From contig NZ_JABBNC010000035.1 in the NCBI RefSeq assembly GCF_012933445.1, forward strand, positions 1 to 64,000: DNA of 64,000 nucleotides, given 5' to 3'. The DNA comes from Actinoplanes sp. TBRC 11911 (GTDB taxonomy: Bacteria > Actinomycetota > Actinomycetes > Mycobacteriales > Micromonosporaceae). A program made the translations under genes and the position numbers. Positions within the stretch are counted from its first letter, which is position 1; each line of letters starts with the position of its first letter. Positions 1 to 10,849 of the stretch are shown piece by piece. The notes under the pieces were generated by a model that was given only the letters and a program-made list of their open reading frames with translations, was not told where the DNA came from and did no database searches.

Positions 1-271
1 TTATGCGGGGTGGGCCTACCGCCATTTCTGCACCCTTTTTCCACGACCGCTAAACGCCCAATCGCTTCACGTCTCGACCAGGCCGCTCGCGCTGCGGGAT
101 CCAGCCGGCCGCGAACCGCGGCGGCCGAAGGGCTTGCTCATCGTTCGCCGGTCCGGCCGTGCGTCCTGCGATGTGAGAGCGGCGGGCCGGATCGTGGACC
201 TGCCTCCACATTGCACGGAGGATTTGGGCGACTTCGCGGCCTTTGGAAGCCACCGCCAGGGCCGGGAATCG

Positions 272-320
272 AGACCTTGGAGACTTGCGCCCATATATCG
301 ACCACAACTCTCCAAGGTCT
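272..320. repeat. hairpin repeat A, copy A1 (diverged)
   Basis: Inverted repeat with arms AGACCTTGGAGA and TCTCCAAGGTCT around a roughly 25-base loop. The arms match the other copies (11415, 16978, 30052, 45881, 56946), while the loop has drifted: it keeps GCGCCCATAT in the orientation opposite to copies A2, A3 and A6. Function unknown. Confidence 0.75.
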
Positions 321-363
321 ACACCCGACACCTGAATCCGCACCGCAAAAGCTATCTAACCTG

Positions 364-410
364 ACAAAAGCCCGCCCAGATCCCGCGGAGCCGAAAGCCG
401 GAAGGCGGGC
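364..410 (-). terminator. probable Rho-independent terminator of the histidine kinase gene
   Basis: Read on the minus strand just after the kinase stop, GCCCGCC (404-410) pairs with GGCGGGC (370-376), and the 3' side runs into TTTTGTC. Stem plus T-run in the right place supports a terminator, although the loop is long (27 bases) and contains a second small stem. Confidence 0.55.
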
Positions 411-425
411 GGTGCTACGAGGCCG

Positions 426-2177
426 CTACTGCGTGGCTGCCGGCAGGCGCAGGCGGATCGTGGTGCCGCCGCCTGGGGTGTCGGCCAGCGTGATCGTGCC
501 GCCGTGCCGTTCCATGATGCGCTGGCACGTGGACAGGCCGATCCCGTGGCCCTTCCGGGCTGCCGGGTCTACCTGGGCGAACATCTCGAAGACGCGCTCC
601 CGCTGGTCGGGTGGGATGCCGATGCCGTTGTCGGCGATCTGGAGCTGCCAATGGTCGCCGTCCGCGACGGCGGTGAGCTCTATCCGGCACTCCCGCTCGG
701 GCGAACGGTACTTCATCGCGTTGTCCAGCACGTTCTGAAGCAGCTGGCGCAGCAGCGTGGGGTCGCCGAGCACGGACGGCAGCGGCTCCGGTGAGTCGAT
801 GGTCGCGTGGCTGCTCTCGGTGATCGTGCGCAGGTCGGCGAGCACGTTGCGCAGGACCTCGTCGAGATCTACCGGCTGCGGTTTGTACGGTGCCTGGCCG
901 GAACGGGCGTACGACAAAAGGGCGTCCACCAGTTTTTGCATGCGTTCGACGGCGCTGCTCGCGGCGTCCAGCCACTTCACGCCCAGCGCGTCCAGCGACG
1001 ACGCCCGCTCGGACGCGAGCATCTCCAGGTAGCCGTGCGCGGCGGCCATCGGGCGGACCAGGTCGTGGCTCACCGCGCCGGCGAACTGTTCCAGCTCCTC
1101 GTTGGAACGGCGCAGCTCGACCACGGCGGCGGCCAGCTGTTCGCCGCGGTCGGCCAGGTCGGCGTGGGCCTGCTCCAGCGCGCGGTGCGTGGCCCGGTCG
1201 CGGGTCACGTCGTTCATCGCCACCACGGCGCCGACGACGGTGCCGTCGTCCTCGACCAGCTGGCGAGCGTTGCAGGTGATCTGCACCGGGTCCAGGTCGG
1301 GGCGTTTGATCATCATCTCGACACCGGTGACGTCGGTACCCCGGAGGGCGCGAAGCAGCGGCACCTCGTCCTCGGCCAGGCGTCGGCCACCCGAGGCGTC
1401 GAACAGGCCGTAGCGGTCGGGCAGGTCGGAGGGGGCCAGCTCGGGTTCGGGGCCCAGGCCGTGCCATTCGCGGGCGGCCCGGTTGAACACCGTCACCCGG
1501 CCCCGCGGGTCCGCCACCACCACGCCGACGTCGATGGTCTCCAGCACGGTCTCGATGAACCGGCGTTCGCGTTCGCGCTGCACGGCCAGCTCGGCGAACT
1601 GGCGAGCCTGCCGGCGGCGCTCGAACAGGGCCACGATCACGTCGGCCAGGTCGAGCAGGCGGCTCACCTGGTCCGGGCGGAGCTTCTTGACTTTGTCGTC
1701 GAACACGCAGAGCGTGCCCAAGGCGTACCCGGAAGGGGTGATGAGCGGCGCCGAGGCATAGAACCGGACGTCGGCCATCAGGCCGGTAACCCACGGATTA
1801 TTGGCATAAATCGGATTTCGGGTCGCATCCGGGACGTGGACGAAACGCCCGGCCCGGAACTGGATCGCACACATCGACGAGTCTCGGGGAGAGTCGGCGC
1901 CCTCGAAACCGACAGTCGTCAACTGGCACTGGCGGTTCTCGTCGATGAGGTTCAGCGACGCGGTCGGCACCTCGGCGACCATCGCGGCGACCCGGATCAC
2001 CGCGCTGAGCTCGTCGTCGGCCGGGCTGTCCACCAGCTCGTATTCGTGCAGGGCTGCCAGGCGCTCCGTCTCGCTGGAGACGGACGAAAGCGGCGCCGCG
2101 GCGGCCGACTCGGGAGCGGAGTTCACGCTCGGGGGGTGCGACGCGACCGAATCGGCTCGGAGAACACTGGACGACAC
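426..2177 (-). CDS. GAF-PAS sensor histidine kinase
   Basis: Soluble sensor histidine kinase of 583 aa with no membrane segment. Domain order: GAF about 40-195, PAS about 205-325, coiled linker 330-365, HisKA dimerisation domain with phospho-acceptor His371 in AVSHDLVRP, and HATPase_c to the C-terminus. The N box is NVLDNAMKY (482-490), G1 is DNGIGIP (516-522) and G2 is GHGIGLS (543-549), so all catalytic boxes are intact. The GTG start at 2177 follows AAGGTGAG. It begins 31 bases after tadC on the same strand and probably ends the pilus transcript. It has no fused receiver; the single-domain receiver at 9380-9793 on the other side of the pilus genes is a plausible partner, which is inference. 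The ligand is unknown. Confidence 0.92.
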   Translation of the reverse strand: MSSSVLRADSVASHPPSVNSAPESAAAAPLSSVSSETERLAALHEYELVDSPADDELSAVIRVAAMVAEVPTASLNLIDENRQCQLTTVGFEGADSPRDSSMCAIQFRAGRFVHVPDATRNPIYANNPWVTGLMADVRFYASAPLITPSGYALGTLCVFDDKVKKLRPDQVSRLLDLADVIVALFERRRQARQFAELAVQRERERRFIETVLETIDVGVVVADPRGRVTVFNRAAREWHGLGPEPELAPSDLPDRYGLFDASGGRRLAEDEVPLLRALRGTDVTGVEMMIKRPDLDPVQITCNARQLVEDDGTVVGAVVAMNDVTRDRATHRALEQAHADLADRGEQLAAAVVELRRSNEELEQFAGAVSHDLVRPMAAAHGYLEMLASERASSLDALGVKWLDAASSAVERMQKLVDALLSYARSGQAPYKPQPVDLDEVLRNVLADLRTITESSHATIDSPEPLPSVLGDPTLLRQLLQNVLDNAMKYRSPERECRIELTAVADGDHWQLQIADNGIGIPPDQRERVFEMFAQVDPAARKGHGIGLSTCQRIMERHGGTITLADTPGGGTTIRLRLPAATQ

Positions 2178-2208
2178 TCACCTTCTATCGGCGACCAAGG
2201 CGAAAGCC

Positions 2209-3111
2209 TTAGGTGAAATCACGCAGCGCGCTCAGCACCGCCGGACCGAGCACCACGATGAAGATGACCGGGAACAGGCAGATCAGCACCGGGAACAGCA
2301 GCTTCACGGCCACCTTCTGAGCCTGTTCCTCGGCCCGCTGACGGCGGCGCGACCGTTGATCGGCGGCGTGTTCACGGAGGATGCCGGAGATCGATATGCC
2401 CAGCTCACCGGCCTGCACCAGTGCGGTGACCAGGCGTTTGAGATCCCGTACGCTCGTGCGGGCGCTCAACGCGCGCAGCGCCTGCGTCCGGGCCACGCCG
2501 AGGCGCATCTCGTGCAGCATGCGGTTGATCTCGTCGGGCATCGGGCCGCGTAGCATCGCCGCGACGTGGGTGAGCGCCGCGTCCAGGCCCAGGCCCGCCT
2601 CGACACCGATGACCAGCGCGTCCAGCACGTCCGGCAGAGTGCGTTCGATGTCGCGCTGCCGCTTGACCGCGGCGTTGTGCACCAGCAGCTCCGGCACGAC
2701 CACCCCGATCACCGTGCCCAGGATCACGCTCAGCGGTGTGCTGACCAGTATCCCGCCGAGGTAATAGCCGAAGATCGCGCCCAGGACGGCACCGACCATC
2801 CGGGCGCGGATCACCCGGTCGAGCGGCCACGCGGGTGGGTTGCCGGCCTGGTCGAGGCGGCGGGTCAGGCGCTGCCGGGAGAACGACGGCGTGATGATGT
2901 CGCCGACCAGCTGCAGGAAGCGCACCACCGGCGGGCGTGCGACCTCGGTGAAGGTGGGTCGCCGGGGCCGCAGGTCGCTGATGCGGCTGCCGCCGAACGT
3001 TGCCAGGATCCGTAGCATCTGCGCGCGCCGGCTGGCCGGGATCGTCACCGCCGTGGCGCCCAGGGCAACGGCCAGTACCGCCGCGAACGCCGCCGCGGCG
3101 AGGACCGTCAT
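2209..3111 (-). CDS. tadC: Tad pilus inner-membrane platform protein TadC
   Basis: Type II/IV secretion F-domain protein of 300 aa. With TadB it forms the membrane platform that couples the TadA ATPase to assembly of Flp pilins. Hydrophobic segments are visible at the N-terminus (VLAAAAFAAVLAVALGATAV), in the middle (VGAVLGAIFGYYLGGILV and following) and at the C-terminus (LLFPVLICLFPVIFIVVLG); the T2SSF core lies between, about residues 130-270. The ATG at 3109-3111 overlaps the TGA of tadB (ATGA), which sets the start and implies translational coupling. The open frame extends further upstream through tadB in another frame, but that part has no family similarity. Confidence 0.93.
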   Translation of the reverse strand: MTVLAAAAFAAVLAVALGATAVTIPASRRAQMLRILATFGGSRISDLRPRRPTFTEVARPPVVRFLQLVGDIITPSFSRQRLTRRLDQAGNPPAWPLDRVIRARMVGAVLGAIFGYYLGGILVSTPLSVILGTVIGVVVPELLVHNAAVKRQRDIERTLPDVLDALVIGVEAGLGLDAALTHVAAMLRGPMPDEINRMLHEMRLGVARTQALRALSARTSVRDLKRLVTALVQAGELGISISGILREHAADQRSRRRQRAEEQAQKVAVKLLFPVLICLFPVIFIVVLGPAVLSALRDFT

Positions 3112-4075
3112 ATCTCGATCCTCGTGGTCGCCCGCAGCCACACCATGCCGACGAGCATCATCAAACCCGCCACGCCGAGCAGGACGAACCCGAGCGGCTC
3201 GGTGTAGAGCGGCTCCAGGTACTCCCGGCGGGTCACGAACAGCAGAACCGAGATGCCGATCGGCAACGCCGTCAGGACGTACGCGGAAATGCGTCCCTCG
3301 GCCGAGAGCGTGCGCACGTGGCGGCGAAGATACGCACGCTCGCGCATGGTGTCGGCGGTGGTCTGCATGACGTCGGCCAGGCTGCCGCCCACCTCGCGTT
3401 GCAGCCGCAACGCCATGACCAGCCACATCGTCTCCTGGCTGCGGACCCGTTCGCCGACGCGTTCCAGCGCGTTCTCGAAGTCGCCGCTGATCCGGCTCTC
3501 GGACAACGCCCGCGACAGTTCTTCGGCGACCGGCCCCTGCTCCTCCTGCACGGCGGCCTCGACCGCCTGCTGCAGGGTGAACCCGGAACGCAGCGAGCTG
3601 AGCATGAGGTGCAGAACGCCGGGCAGGTCGTCGGCGAAACGCTGGCGGCGGCGCTGGATCCGGGAGCGCAACAGGATCGGCGGCAGGTTGAACCCGACCA
3701 GCACGCCCAGCAGCGCACCGAACCATCCGGGCAGCAGCGTGACGAGTAGCAGGCTCAGCGCGACGGAGGCGGTCAACCGGATCGCGAGCCACTCCGGCGG
3801 GCCGGGCGAGCCGGTCATCTGGTCGAGCAACGGTTCGCTGCGGGCGGCGAACCGGGTGAGAAGCGGTGATTCCTCGACGACCCGGCCGGCGTCGGCCAGC
3901 AGACGGCGCAGTGCGGGGATGTCCTCGCGACGTTCGCCGACGGTGAACAGGCGCAGCGTGGCGATGCGGCGCTGCATCGGCGTACGCCCGAAGATCGCGT
4001 CCAGGATCACGAAGAAGACGGCGAACACGGCCAGGCCACCGGTGGCGAGGCTGACGACGGCCCAGATGTCGCCGA

Positions 4076-4079
<4 letters not shown>
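3108..4079 (-). CDS. tadB: Tad pilus inner-membrane platform protein TadB
   Basis: F-domain membrane protein of 323 aa, partner of TadC in the pilus assembly platform. There is an N-terminal membrane segment (residues about 5-27), two further segments around 100-140, a cytoplasmic T2SSF domain about 160-285 (from FADDLPGVLHLMLSSLRSG onward), and two C-terminal segments. It starts with ATG overlapping the tadA stop and ends overlapping the tadC start, so tadA-tadB-tadC are joined by successive 4-base overlaps and are surely co-translated. Confidence 0.93.
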
Positions 4080-5451
<1,372 letters not shown>

Positions 5452-5455
<4 letters not shown>

Positions 5456-6636
5456 GACGTCACCGCCCGGCGGACCCGGCCGAACAGGCCGCGCCGGCGC
5501 TCGGGTACCGCCTCGACGCCGGCGCAGCGGTCGGCGAGCAGGCCGATCGCGCGGCTGACCGGGTGCATCGGCTGGCTGATGTAGAGCGGCTCGCCCTGGT
5601 TCACCGAGACCGTCACGTCCCGGCTGGACGGCACGTGCACGGCGAAGGGCATGCCGATCGCCTCCTCGACGTCGCTCGGCGTCAGCCCGACCTGGGTGTT
5701 GGAGCGGTTGAAGACGAGCAGCCGCCGGTCGCGCGGATAGTCGAGCATGTCGAACATCTCCACGGTGAGCCGCACACTCTTGAGGGTCGGCAGGTCCGGT
5801 GTCACGATCGGCACCAGCCAATCGGCGATGTCCATTGCCGCAAGCACCTGATCGGTGACCAGCGCGGGGGTGTCCACCACGATGAAGTCGTACATCGGGC
5901 GGGCGATGTCCAGGATCTCCACCACCAGTTCCCGGCGTACGTGCTCGCCCTGTGCCGGGCTGGACGGCGCGAGCAGCACGTCGATGCCGGGCCGGTACGG
6001 GGTGACGATCGAGCGCAGGCCGGGCTCGTCGAGGCGGCCGGCCATCGCGATGCCGCCGGCGATGCTGCGGTTCGGGATCACCTTCAGCATGATCGCCACG
6101 TCGCCGAACTGCAGGTCCAGGTCGACCAGCAGGACCCGGCGGCTGCCGCCGGCGGCGAGCGCGGCCGCCAGGTTCACCGCGATCACGCTGCGGCCGCTGC
6201 CGCCCTTGCCGGAGAAGACCGTGATCACCCGGCCGAACGGGGTCTGGTCGGCGCTGCTGCGCAACGTCGTGCTCAGCGCCTTGGACAGGTCGACCGTACG
6301 CGACGAAGCGCTGCGCAGACCCTCCCAGTCGGACTCCTCGACCACCTCACGGACCCCGGCGCGCAGGCATTTCAGCACGTCGTCCGGGGTCAGCTGCTTG
6401 CGGACCAGGACCACGCCGATGATCGGGCGCTGCAGCCGCTGGTAGGCGGTGAACATCAGCGCCTCGTCCAGGTCGACGGTGGCGCCGATGACCACCAGCA
6501 GCGTCTCCGGGTAACGCGGCAGGTGCGCCTCCAGGTCCGGCATGGTGTGCACGATCGTGGTGCCGATCTGCTGGAACTGCGGGCCGACCTCGGCCAGGCG
6601 GTCCCGGTCGGGTTCCAGGTACACGTAGAGGCTCAT
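5452..6636 (-). CDS. cpaE: Tad pilus localisation protein CpaE/TadZ (MinD/ParA-like)
   Basis: 394 aa protein with an N-terminal receiver-like domain without the full phosphorylation set (about 1-120) and a C-terminal ParA/MinD-type domain (about 135-375). TadZ/CpaE proteins position the pilus machine in the cell. The nucleotide-binding loop reads GKGGSGRS (143-150): the deviant-Walker signature Lys is present but the usual second Lys is Arg. Such atypical Walker A motifs are known in TadZ and often mean weak ATP hydrolysis. The switch regions DLDLQFGD and VDTPALVTDQ are recognisable. It overlaps cpaB and tadA by 4 bases each. Confidence 0.9.
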
Positions 6637-7409
6637 GCGGCCGGCCAGGTGAACTCGGGGGTCACCTTCACGCCGCTGCCGAGCAGGCCCAGGTGCAGCA
6701 GACCCGTGTTGTACGCGAAGATGAGCCGTTCCCCTTCCGCGGGGGTGACCGCGACCGTGACCACGTACCGCTGAAGGGTTACCGGTGTGGGGGCCGGCGC
6801 CGGACTGGCACTCGACGGTGACGCCGCCGGTGCCGGGGTGGGCGGCGCCGCGGTCCGGGGGCTGCGCTCCCCGACGCTGATCACCGTGACGGAGGGCAGC
6901 AGCACGGCGGTGACCTGCTTCGCCTGTCCCGACGGCACCTTCGGGTAGGTGAGGAACACGACGACCTTGTCGCCCGGGTCGACGTTGCCGGCCACCTGCG
7001 GCGCCATCCCGAGGTCCACACTAACCGCGATCTTGTCGGCGGGCAGCGGGAAGGTCGGGCTCGGGCTGGCCGTCGGCGCGTTACCCGTGCCGAACTGGCC
7101 GCGCAGCAGCAACTGGTCGGGCTGCAGCGGCGCGCTGAGGGCCATCGCGTCGAGGGAGCGGTCCAGTTTGTCCAGTGCGCCGGACGGCACGGTCTGGGCC
7201 GGCATCAGCACCTGCCGGGTCAGCTTCTTCGAGCGGATCTCGGCGACCGTGGTCCCGTCCGGGATGCGCGTGGTCGCGAGGAGCACCCACCGGCCGGTCT
7301 GGCCCTGCAGGGCACGGCGGTCGGCTCCCCGCGCGTACGCCACCACGGCAGCGACGCTGACCATCGCCAGCATCGCCGCGGCCAGCAGGATGAGGATCCG
7401 TCGGCGCAT
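6633..7409 (-). CDS. cpaB: Flp pilus assembly protein CpaB (SAF domain)
   Basis: 258 aa. An N-terminal signal anchor (about 4-24, RILILLAAAMLAMVSVAAVV) is followed by an SAF/RcpC-type domain (about 40-160, with TTRIPDGTTVAEI and a GDKVVVFLTYP strand), then a Pro/Ala/Ser-rich linker (about 188-212) and a C-terminal beta region. CpaB/RcpC helps build the pilus at the cell envelope; in this monoderm lineage there is no secretin gene for it to partner. The ATG at 7409 has GGGGGA upstream. It lies 9 bases after the TadG-like gene and overlaps cpaE. Confidence 0.88.
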   Translation of the reverse strand: MRRRILILLAAAMLAMVSVAAVVAYARGADRRALQGQTGRWVLLATTRIPDGTTVAEIRSKKLTRQVLMPAQTVPSGALDKLDRSLDAMALSAPLQPDQLLLRGQFGTGNAPTASPSPTFPLPADKIAVSVDLGMAPQVAGNVDPGDKVVVFLTYPKVPSGQAKQVTAVLLPSVTVISVGERSPRTAAPPTPAPAASPSSASPAPAPTPVTLQRYVVTVAVTPAEGERLIFAYNTGLLHLGLLGSGVKVTPEFTWPAA

Positions 7410-7418
7410 CCGTTCCCC

Positions 7419-8648
7419 CTATCCGGTACGCCCGATGATCGTTGCCCCGTAGTCGTTCCCGGTGCCGAACTGCGGGTTCTGCTGCGGGGTGAGGGTGCGC
7501 GTGAAGTAGCCGTAGATGCAGGAAGACAGCGCCGAGCACAACGCGGTGTTGAGGACGCTGAACAGCGAGGCGCCGGTGACCAGGCTGCCGACGGCGCCGA
7601 GCAGGCCGCCCAGGAGTCCGGTGTAGCCGGTGACGACGAATGAGGCGAACCCGGCGATGTGATAGGACGGGATGAGCGAGGCCAGCGAGCCGCCCACCGA
7701 GTCGTAGATCGGGACGGTGAGAGTACTGCCGCGGTATGCGGCGAGTTTCGCGGCACACGTGTTCGCCACCGTGTTGACCAGCGGGCTGAGCAGGTTCGAC
7801 CGCGGGTTGTCGCCAACCTTCAGGTTGAGGGTGCAGGTGGCCGGGTCCGGCCCGGTGAGGTCGGGGTAGGTGAGCCACACGTACCCGCGGGGAATGCTCA
7901 GGTTCAGCGTCGGCGTGGTGCACGAGGTCACCGGGAGACCGAGCACGCTGATCGGAGTGCCCAGGACGACCGCGCTGTCCACCCCGCTCGAGGCGCTGGG
8001 TAAGCCGAGCACGCTGAAGAGGCCGGTCTGGTCGAGCAGCGAGCCGAGTGGGCCGTAGAAGGTGCTGCCGCTGCTGGTCATCCGGTCGTAGTCGCACTTC
8101 GAGATGCCCAGCGCGAAGACGTTCTCGGCGGCGGCCGGCCCCCAGTTCACCCGGCCGCACGCGCCGACCTGCTTCCCGGTGTAGGTCGAACCCGGCATGG
8201 CCTGCGCGAACGAAGGAGGCAGTAGCGTCGAGCCGGACGTGGTGAGCGTCGACGTGCGCACCTCGACGTACTTCCCGACGCTGTACCCGGCGGCCGCGGC
8301 GGGCATCGCCGGGCAGGTCACGGCGGTCTTCCACGGGCTCGGGCAACCGGAGTTGTTCAGGCAGATCTGCGCGGCGGCGGCCTGGTCCTTGGCGTTCTTC
8401 TGCGCGTAGGTGACCGCCACCGGCGTCTGCAAAGCGGACGTGCAGCTGGCGGGCGTCAGGGCGCAGTTGACGGCGATCTTCCAGGAGGCCGCGTCGGCGC
8501 CGCTCTGCAGTTCCTCGCGCTCGACGAGCAATCGGCCGTAGTCGATCACTATCGCGCCCATGCCGAACAGCACGCCGCCGCTGAGAAGCACGGCGAGCAT
8601 GACGCCGATAGCGCCGTGCTCGGAGTCCGGGCGGCCTAACCGAGGCAT
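7419..8648 (-). CDS. tadG: TadG-like pilus-associated envelope protein
   Basis: 409 aa protein with an N-terminal membrane anchor (HGAIGVMLAVLLSGGVLFGMG) typical of the putative Flp pilus-assembly TadE/G-like family, followed by ADYGRLLVEREELQ-type spacing (here IDYGRLLVEREELQSGADAA) and a long extracellular Ser/Thr/Gly-rich part with several Cys pairs. I chose the ATG at 8648 because it starts just before the anchor and overlaps the tadE stop by 13 bases. The large ectodomain is not alignable by eye to anything specific. It is probably a minor, anchored component of the Flp pilus. Confidence 0.8.
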   Translation of the reverse strand: MPRLGRPDSEHGAIGVMLAVLLSGGVLFGMGAIVIDYGRLLVEREELQSGADAASWKIAVNCALTPASCTSALQTPVAVTYAQKNAKDQAAAAQICLNNSGCPSPWKTAVTCPAMPAAAAGYSVGKYVEVRTSTLTTSGSTLLPPSFAQAMPGSTYTGKQVGACGRVNWGPAAAENVFALGISKCDYDRMTSSGSTFYGPLGSLLDQTGLFSVLGLPSASSGVDSAVVLGTPISVLGLPVTSCTTPTLNLSIPRGYVWLTYPDLTGPDPATCTLNLKVGDNPRSNLLSPLVNTVANTCAAKLAAYRGSTLTVPIYDSVGGSLASLIPSYHIAGFASFVVTGYTGLLGGLLGAVGSLVTGASLFSVLNTALCSALSSCIYGYFTRTLTPQQNPQFGTGNDYGATIIGRTG

Positions 8649-9070
8649 CCCATGACCCCGGTCGCGGTGATCTTGAAACCGGTGACGGTGCTGCCGAACG
8701 CCTTCATGACCGCGAAGATCGGGCTGACCGGCGCGTACGTCCGGTATGCCGTCACGGTGGCATCGGAGCCGGCCGCCGACGACGACGAGCACGGTGTCGT
8801 GGTCGTGAAGGTCAGCGTCGTACCGGCCACGGTGTTGACCTTGGCCTGCATCGTCGCGACGGTTCCGTTGAGCACTCCGAGCCGGGCGCCCTCGCGTACC
8901 GCCTCGGTGAGCTGGATCTGTTGTTGCAGCGCACGCCCGAAGTCGATGATGCCGAAAATCATCAGCAGCATCAGCGGCATCACGATGGCGAGCTCCACGG
9001 CGGCGGCACCGTCCTGGCCCCGGGACCAGGAGGCCCCGGGGCGGCGGAGGTGACGATGCCGTTGCGGCAC
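8636..9070 (-). CDS. tadE: TadE-like pseudopilin
   Basis: 144 aa with the TadE signature: short basic N-terminus, GAAAVELAIVMPLMLLMIFG membrane segment and FGRALQQQIQLTEAVREGAR immediately after it. TadE is a minor pilin-like protein that matures like Flp. It starts with GTG at 9070, 13 bases after the flp stop, and overlaps tadG by 13 bases. The C-terminal part has two Cys (TPCSSSSA and GVMGCLG), possibly a disulphide. Confidence 0.9.
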   Translation of the reverse strand: MPQRHRHLRRPGASWSRGQDGAAAVELAIVMPLMLLMIFGIIDFGRALQQQIQLTEAVREGARLGVLNGTVATMQAKVNTVAGTTLTFTTTTPCSSSSAAGSDATVTAYRTYAPVSPIFAVMKAFGSTVTGFKITATGVMGCLG

Positions 9071-9083
9071 TACACGCCTTTCA

Positions 9084-9269
9084 TCAGAACTGGGAGACCA
9101 GCCCGCTGAAGAAGCTGCTCAGGTGCGAACCGAAGGCCTTGACACCCACGATCATCACGAGGGCGACGAGCGACACCATCAGGCCGTACTCGACGGCGGT
9201 GGCACCCTCGTCGTTCTTGCTGGCGAGACGGGCTTGCAGGTAGGCGGCGATCATCTGGAACTTCGGCAT
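9084..9269 (-). CDS. flp: Flp-type major pilin
   Basis: 61 aa type IVb prepilin. The leader is MPKFQMIAAYLQARLASKNDE and processing is expected at the Gly of EGATAVEYGL; the mature pilin starts with the conserved Glu/Tyr-containing hydrophobic helix (ATAVEYGLMVSLVALVMIVG) and ends SSFFSGLVSQF. The start at 9269 is supported by GGGGAGTC upstream. It is the first gene of the tad operon, the usual place for the most abundant product. No prepilin peptidase (TadV) is present in this window, so processing must depend on a gene elsewhere. Confidence 0.93.
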   Translation of the reverse strand: MPKFQMIAAYLQARLASKNDEGATAVEYGLMVSLVALVMIVGVKAFGSHLSSFFSGLVSQF

Positions 9270-9379
9270 CGGGACTCCCCCTGGTCGGATGTCGACCACC
9301 CCGCACGGGCGGCCTGTCCCCGTTGTTATCGGGAGCCCGGGTGGACGGTTGACATTTCCTGCGTTGCAGGGGAGTGGCA

Positions 9380-9793
9380 TCAGGGTGCCGGAAGGTTGCT
9401 GTGGTGGACGAGCACCGAACGCAGCGTCCCGGCCAGCACATCGGTCGTGAACGGCTTCGAGATGAACGGTGCGCCGGCCTTGATCAGCCCCTTCTTCACC
9501 GCGATGTCCTGCGGGATCCCGGAGACGTAGACGACCTCCATCTGCGGCCGGACCGAGTGCGCCGAGCGGGCCAGCTCGCCACCCGACACGCCGGGCAGCC
9601 CCAGGTCGGTCAGCAGCACGTCGATCGTCCCGTCGTACACCCGGCAGGTGGTGATGGCGGTGACCGCGTCGTTCGCGGACAGCACGTGGAAGCCACGCAG
9701 CTCCAGCATCTGCGTGGTCATCTCGCGCAGGTCCTCGTCGTCCTCGACCAGCAGGACGACGGGGCCCTTGGGCGGGTCCGACGTGTTCCACAT
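9380..9793 (-). CDS. single-domain response regulator (CheY-like receiver)
   Basis: 137 aa consisting of one receiver domain: acidic pair EDDED near residue 17, phospho-acceptor Asp in LLTDLGLPGVSGG, switch residue in VVYVSGIP, and conserved Lys in FISKPF. It has no DNA-binding output domain, so it should act by protein contact or as a phosphate relay. AGGAGG lies 5 bases before the ATG. It is 110 bases upstream of flp on the same strand; with the kinase at 426-2177 it brackets the pilus operon, suggesting (not proving) control of the pilus. Confidence 0.9.
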   Translation of the reverse strand: MWNTSDPPKGPVVLLVEDDEDLREMTTQMLELRGFHVLSANDAVTAITTCRVYDGTIDVLLTDLGLPGVSGGELARSAHSVRPQMEVVYVSGIPQDIAVKKGLIKAGAPFISKPFTTDVLAGTLRSVLVHHSNLPAP

Positions 9794-9859
9794 GGCCCCT
9801 CCTGGGCGTGGCCTTTCTGTCCACGCTAACGACGGTTTCGCCGGACTGTTGGTGGTTTG

Positions 9860-10834
9860 TCAGATGTCCTCGGGTCTGCCGAGACGCCAGTAACCCATGA
9901 ACGCCACCGATCCGCGGTCGACACCGCACTCACCGACCAGGTAGCGGCGCAGCGTCTTGATGACGCCGGCCTCGCCCGCCAGCCAGGCGTAGAAGTGGCC
10001 GGTGACCGGCTCCGGGACCTCCCACAACGTGTCGGTGTCGACGTCGACGTCCTCGATGTCGGTGGGCTTCGCGGATTTGCCGAAGCGGCGGCGGACCTCG
10101 GTGATGAGGCGCTCGCCGTGCGGGTTTCCGTTGCGGGGCAGCCACGTGACCGGGACGCCGGGCGGAGCGGTCAGGTCTTGGATGTCGTCCGGGGAGGGGA
10201 TCTCGATCAGGGACTCGCCGCGGGCGTACGGGGGAAGGCAGCCGAGGATCGAGGCGATGGCCGGCACCGCGGTCTCGTCGCCGGCGATCAGCAGGTGGGG
10301 CGTGGAGCCGGTGTCGGCGGCTGCGGCGAGGTCCGGCGGGTCAAGGGTGAGGGCTCGCGGGTCGGGGGTCCTCCGGCTGGGGGTGAAGGCCTGCGGGTTG
10401 GCGGTGAGTGCCGGTGGGCGGAAGTCGATGCCGCCGTGCACGCCGTCGAAATCCGCGTTGGGGCCCATCAGGCGGGCGGGCGCACCGGGCGACACCTCGA
10501 CGGCCCAGCGCGAGGCCGGCCCGGTCGCGCCGTGCAGCACCATGTCGAGATCGACTTCTTTTTGCCGGGGCCGGACGGCGCGAACCGTGTACGTCCGCAC
10601 CGGATTACGCCGGTGGTCCGGCAGCGAGCGCCATTCCTCATACCAGTCCGCGTGCGTCGGCAGATGCTCGAAGCCACCGTCCGCGAGCGGCAGGATGAGC
10701 TTGATCCGCTGATCGAACCCGTTGTCCGCGAACCGATCGAGATCCTCCCCGGTGAACGTCACCCGCACAAAATGCGGACTCAGCCCACGCACCGCACGCA
10801 CCTCAGTGGTGAAAAACCGCCACGCCTCCGCCAC
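9860..10834 (-). CDS. siderophore-interacting protein (FAD-dependent ferric reductase family)
   Basis: 324 aa cytoplasmic flavoprotein of the ViuB/SIP family, which releases iron from imported ferric siderophores by reduction. The N-terminal FAD-binding beta barrel contains RTYTVRAVRP, and the C-terminal NAD(P)H domain contains HLLIAGDETAVPAIASIL and the terminal FMGYWRLGRPED typical of the family. Between them a Pro/Arg-rich stretch (about 150-175) is longer than usual. The GTG start at 10834 has GGGAGG close upstream. An iron box lies 16 bases upstream, so it should be repressed by IdeR/DmdR when iron is plentiful. It appears to be monocistronic. Confidence 0.92.
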   Translation of the reverse strand: MAEAWRFFTTEVRAVRGLSPHFVRVTFTGEDLDRFADNGFDQRIKLILPLADGGFEHLPTHADWYEEWRSLPDHRRNPVRTYTVRAVRPRQKEVDLDMVLHGATGPASRWAVEVSPGAPARLMGPNADFDGVHGGIDFRPPALTANPQAFTPSRRTPDPRALTLDPPDLAAAADTGSTPHLLIAGDETAVPAIASILGCLPPYARGESLIEIPSPDDIQDLTAPPGVPVTWLPRNGNPHGERLITEVRRRFGKSAKPTDIEDVDVDTDTLWEVPEPVTGHFYAWLAGEAGVIKTLRRYLVGECGVDRGSVAFMGYWRLGRPEDI

Positions 10835-10849
10835 ATCGCCTCCCGCTCT

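Larger units (their letters stand above)
1..425. other. left-edge intergenic segment
   Basis: I see no convincing gene here; the open frames have no recognisable domain and no start signal. The segment holds a diverged box-B-like stretch around 160-180 (GCGTCCTGCGATGTGAGAGC), a diverged copy of hairpin repeat A at 272-320, and the terminator of the histidine kinase at 364-410. The order B then A matches the better-preserved composites at 45.9 and 56.9 kb. Confidence 0.6.

Noticed and set aside
415..1794. 459-codon open frame in another frame of the histidine kinase gene
   Set aside because: Arg/Pro/Gly-rich shadow of the kinase, which has all its catalytic boxes in the chosen frame.
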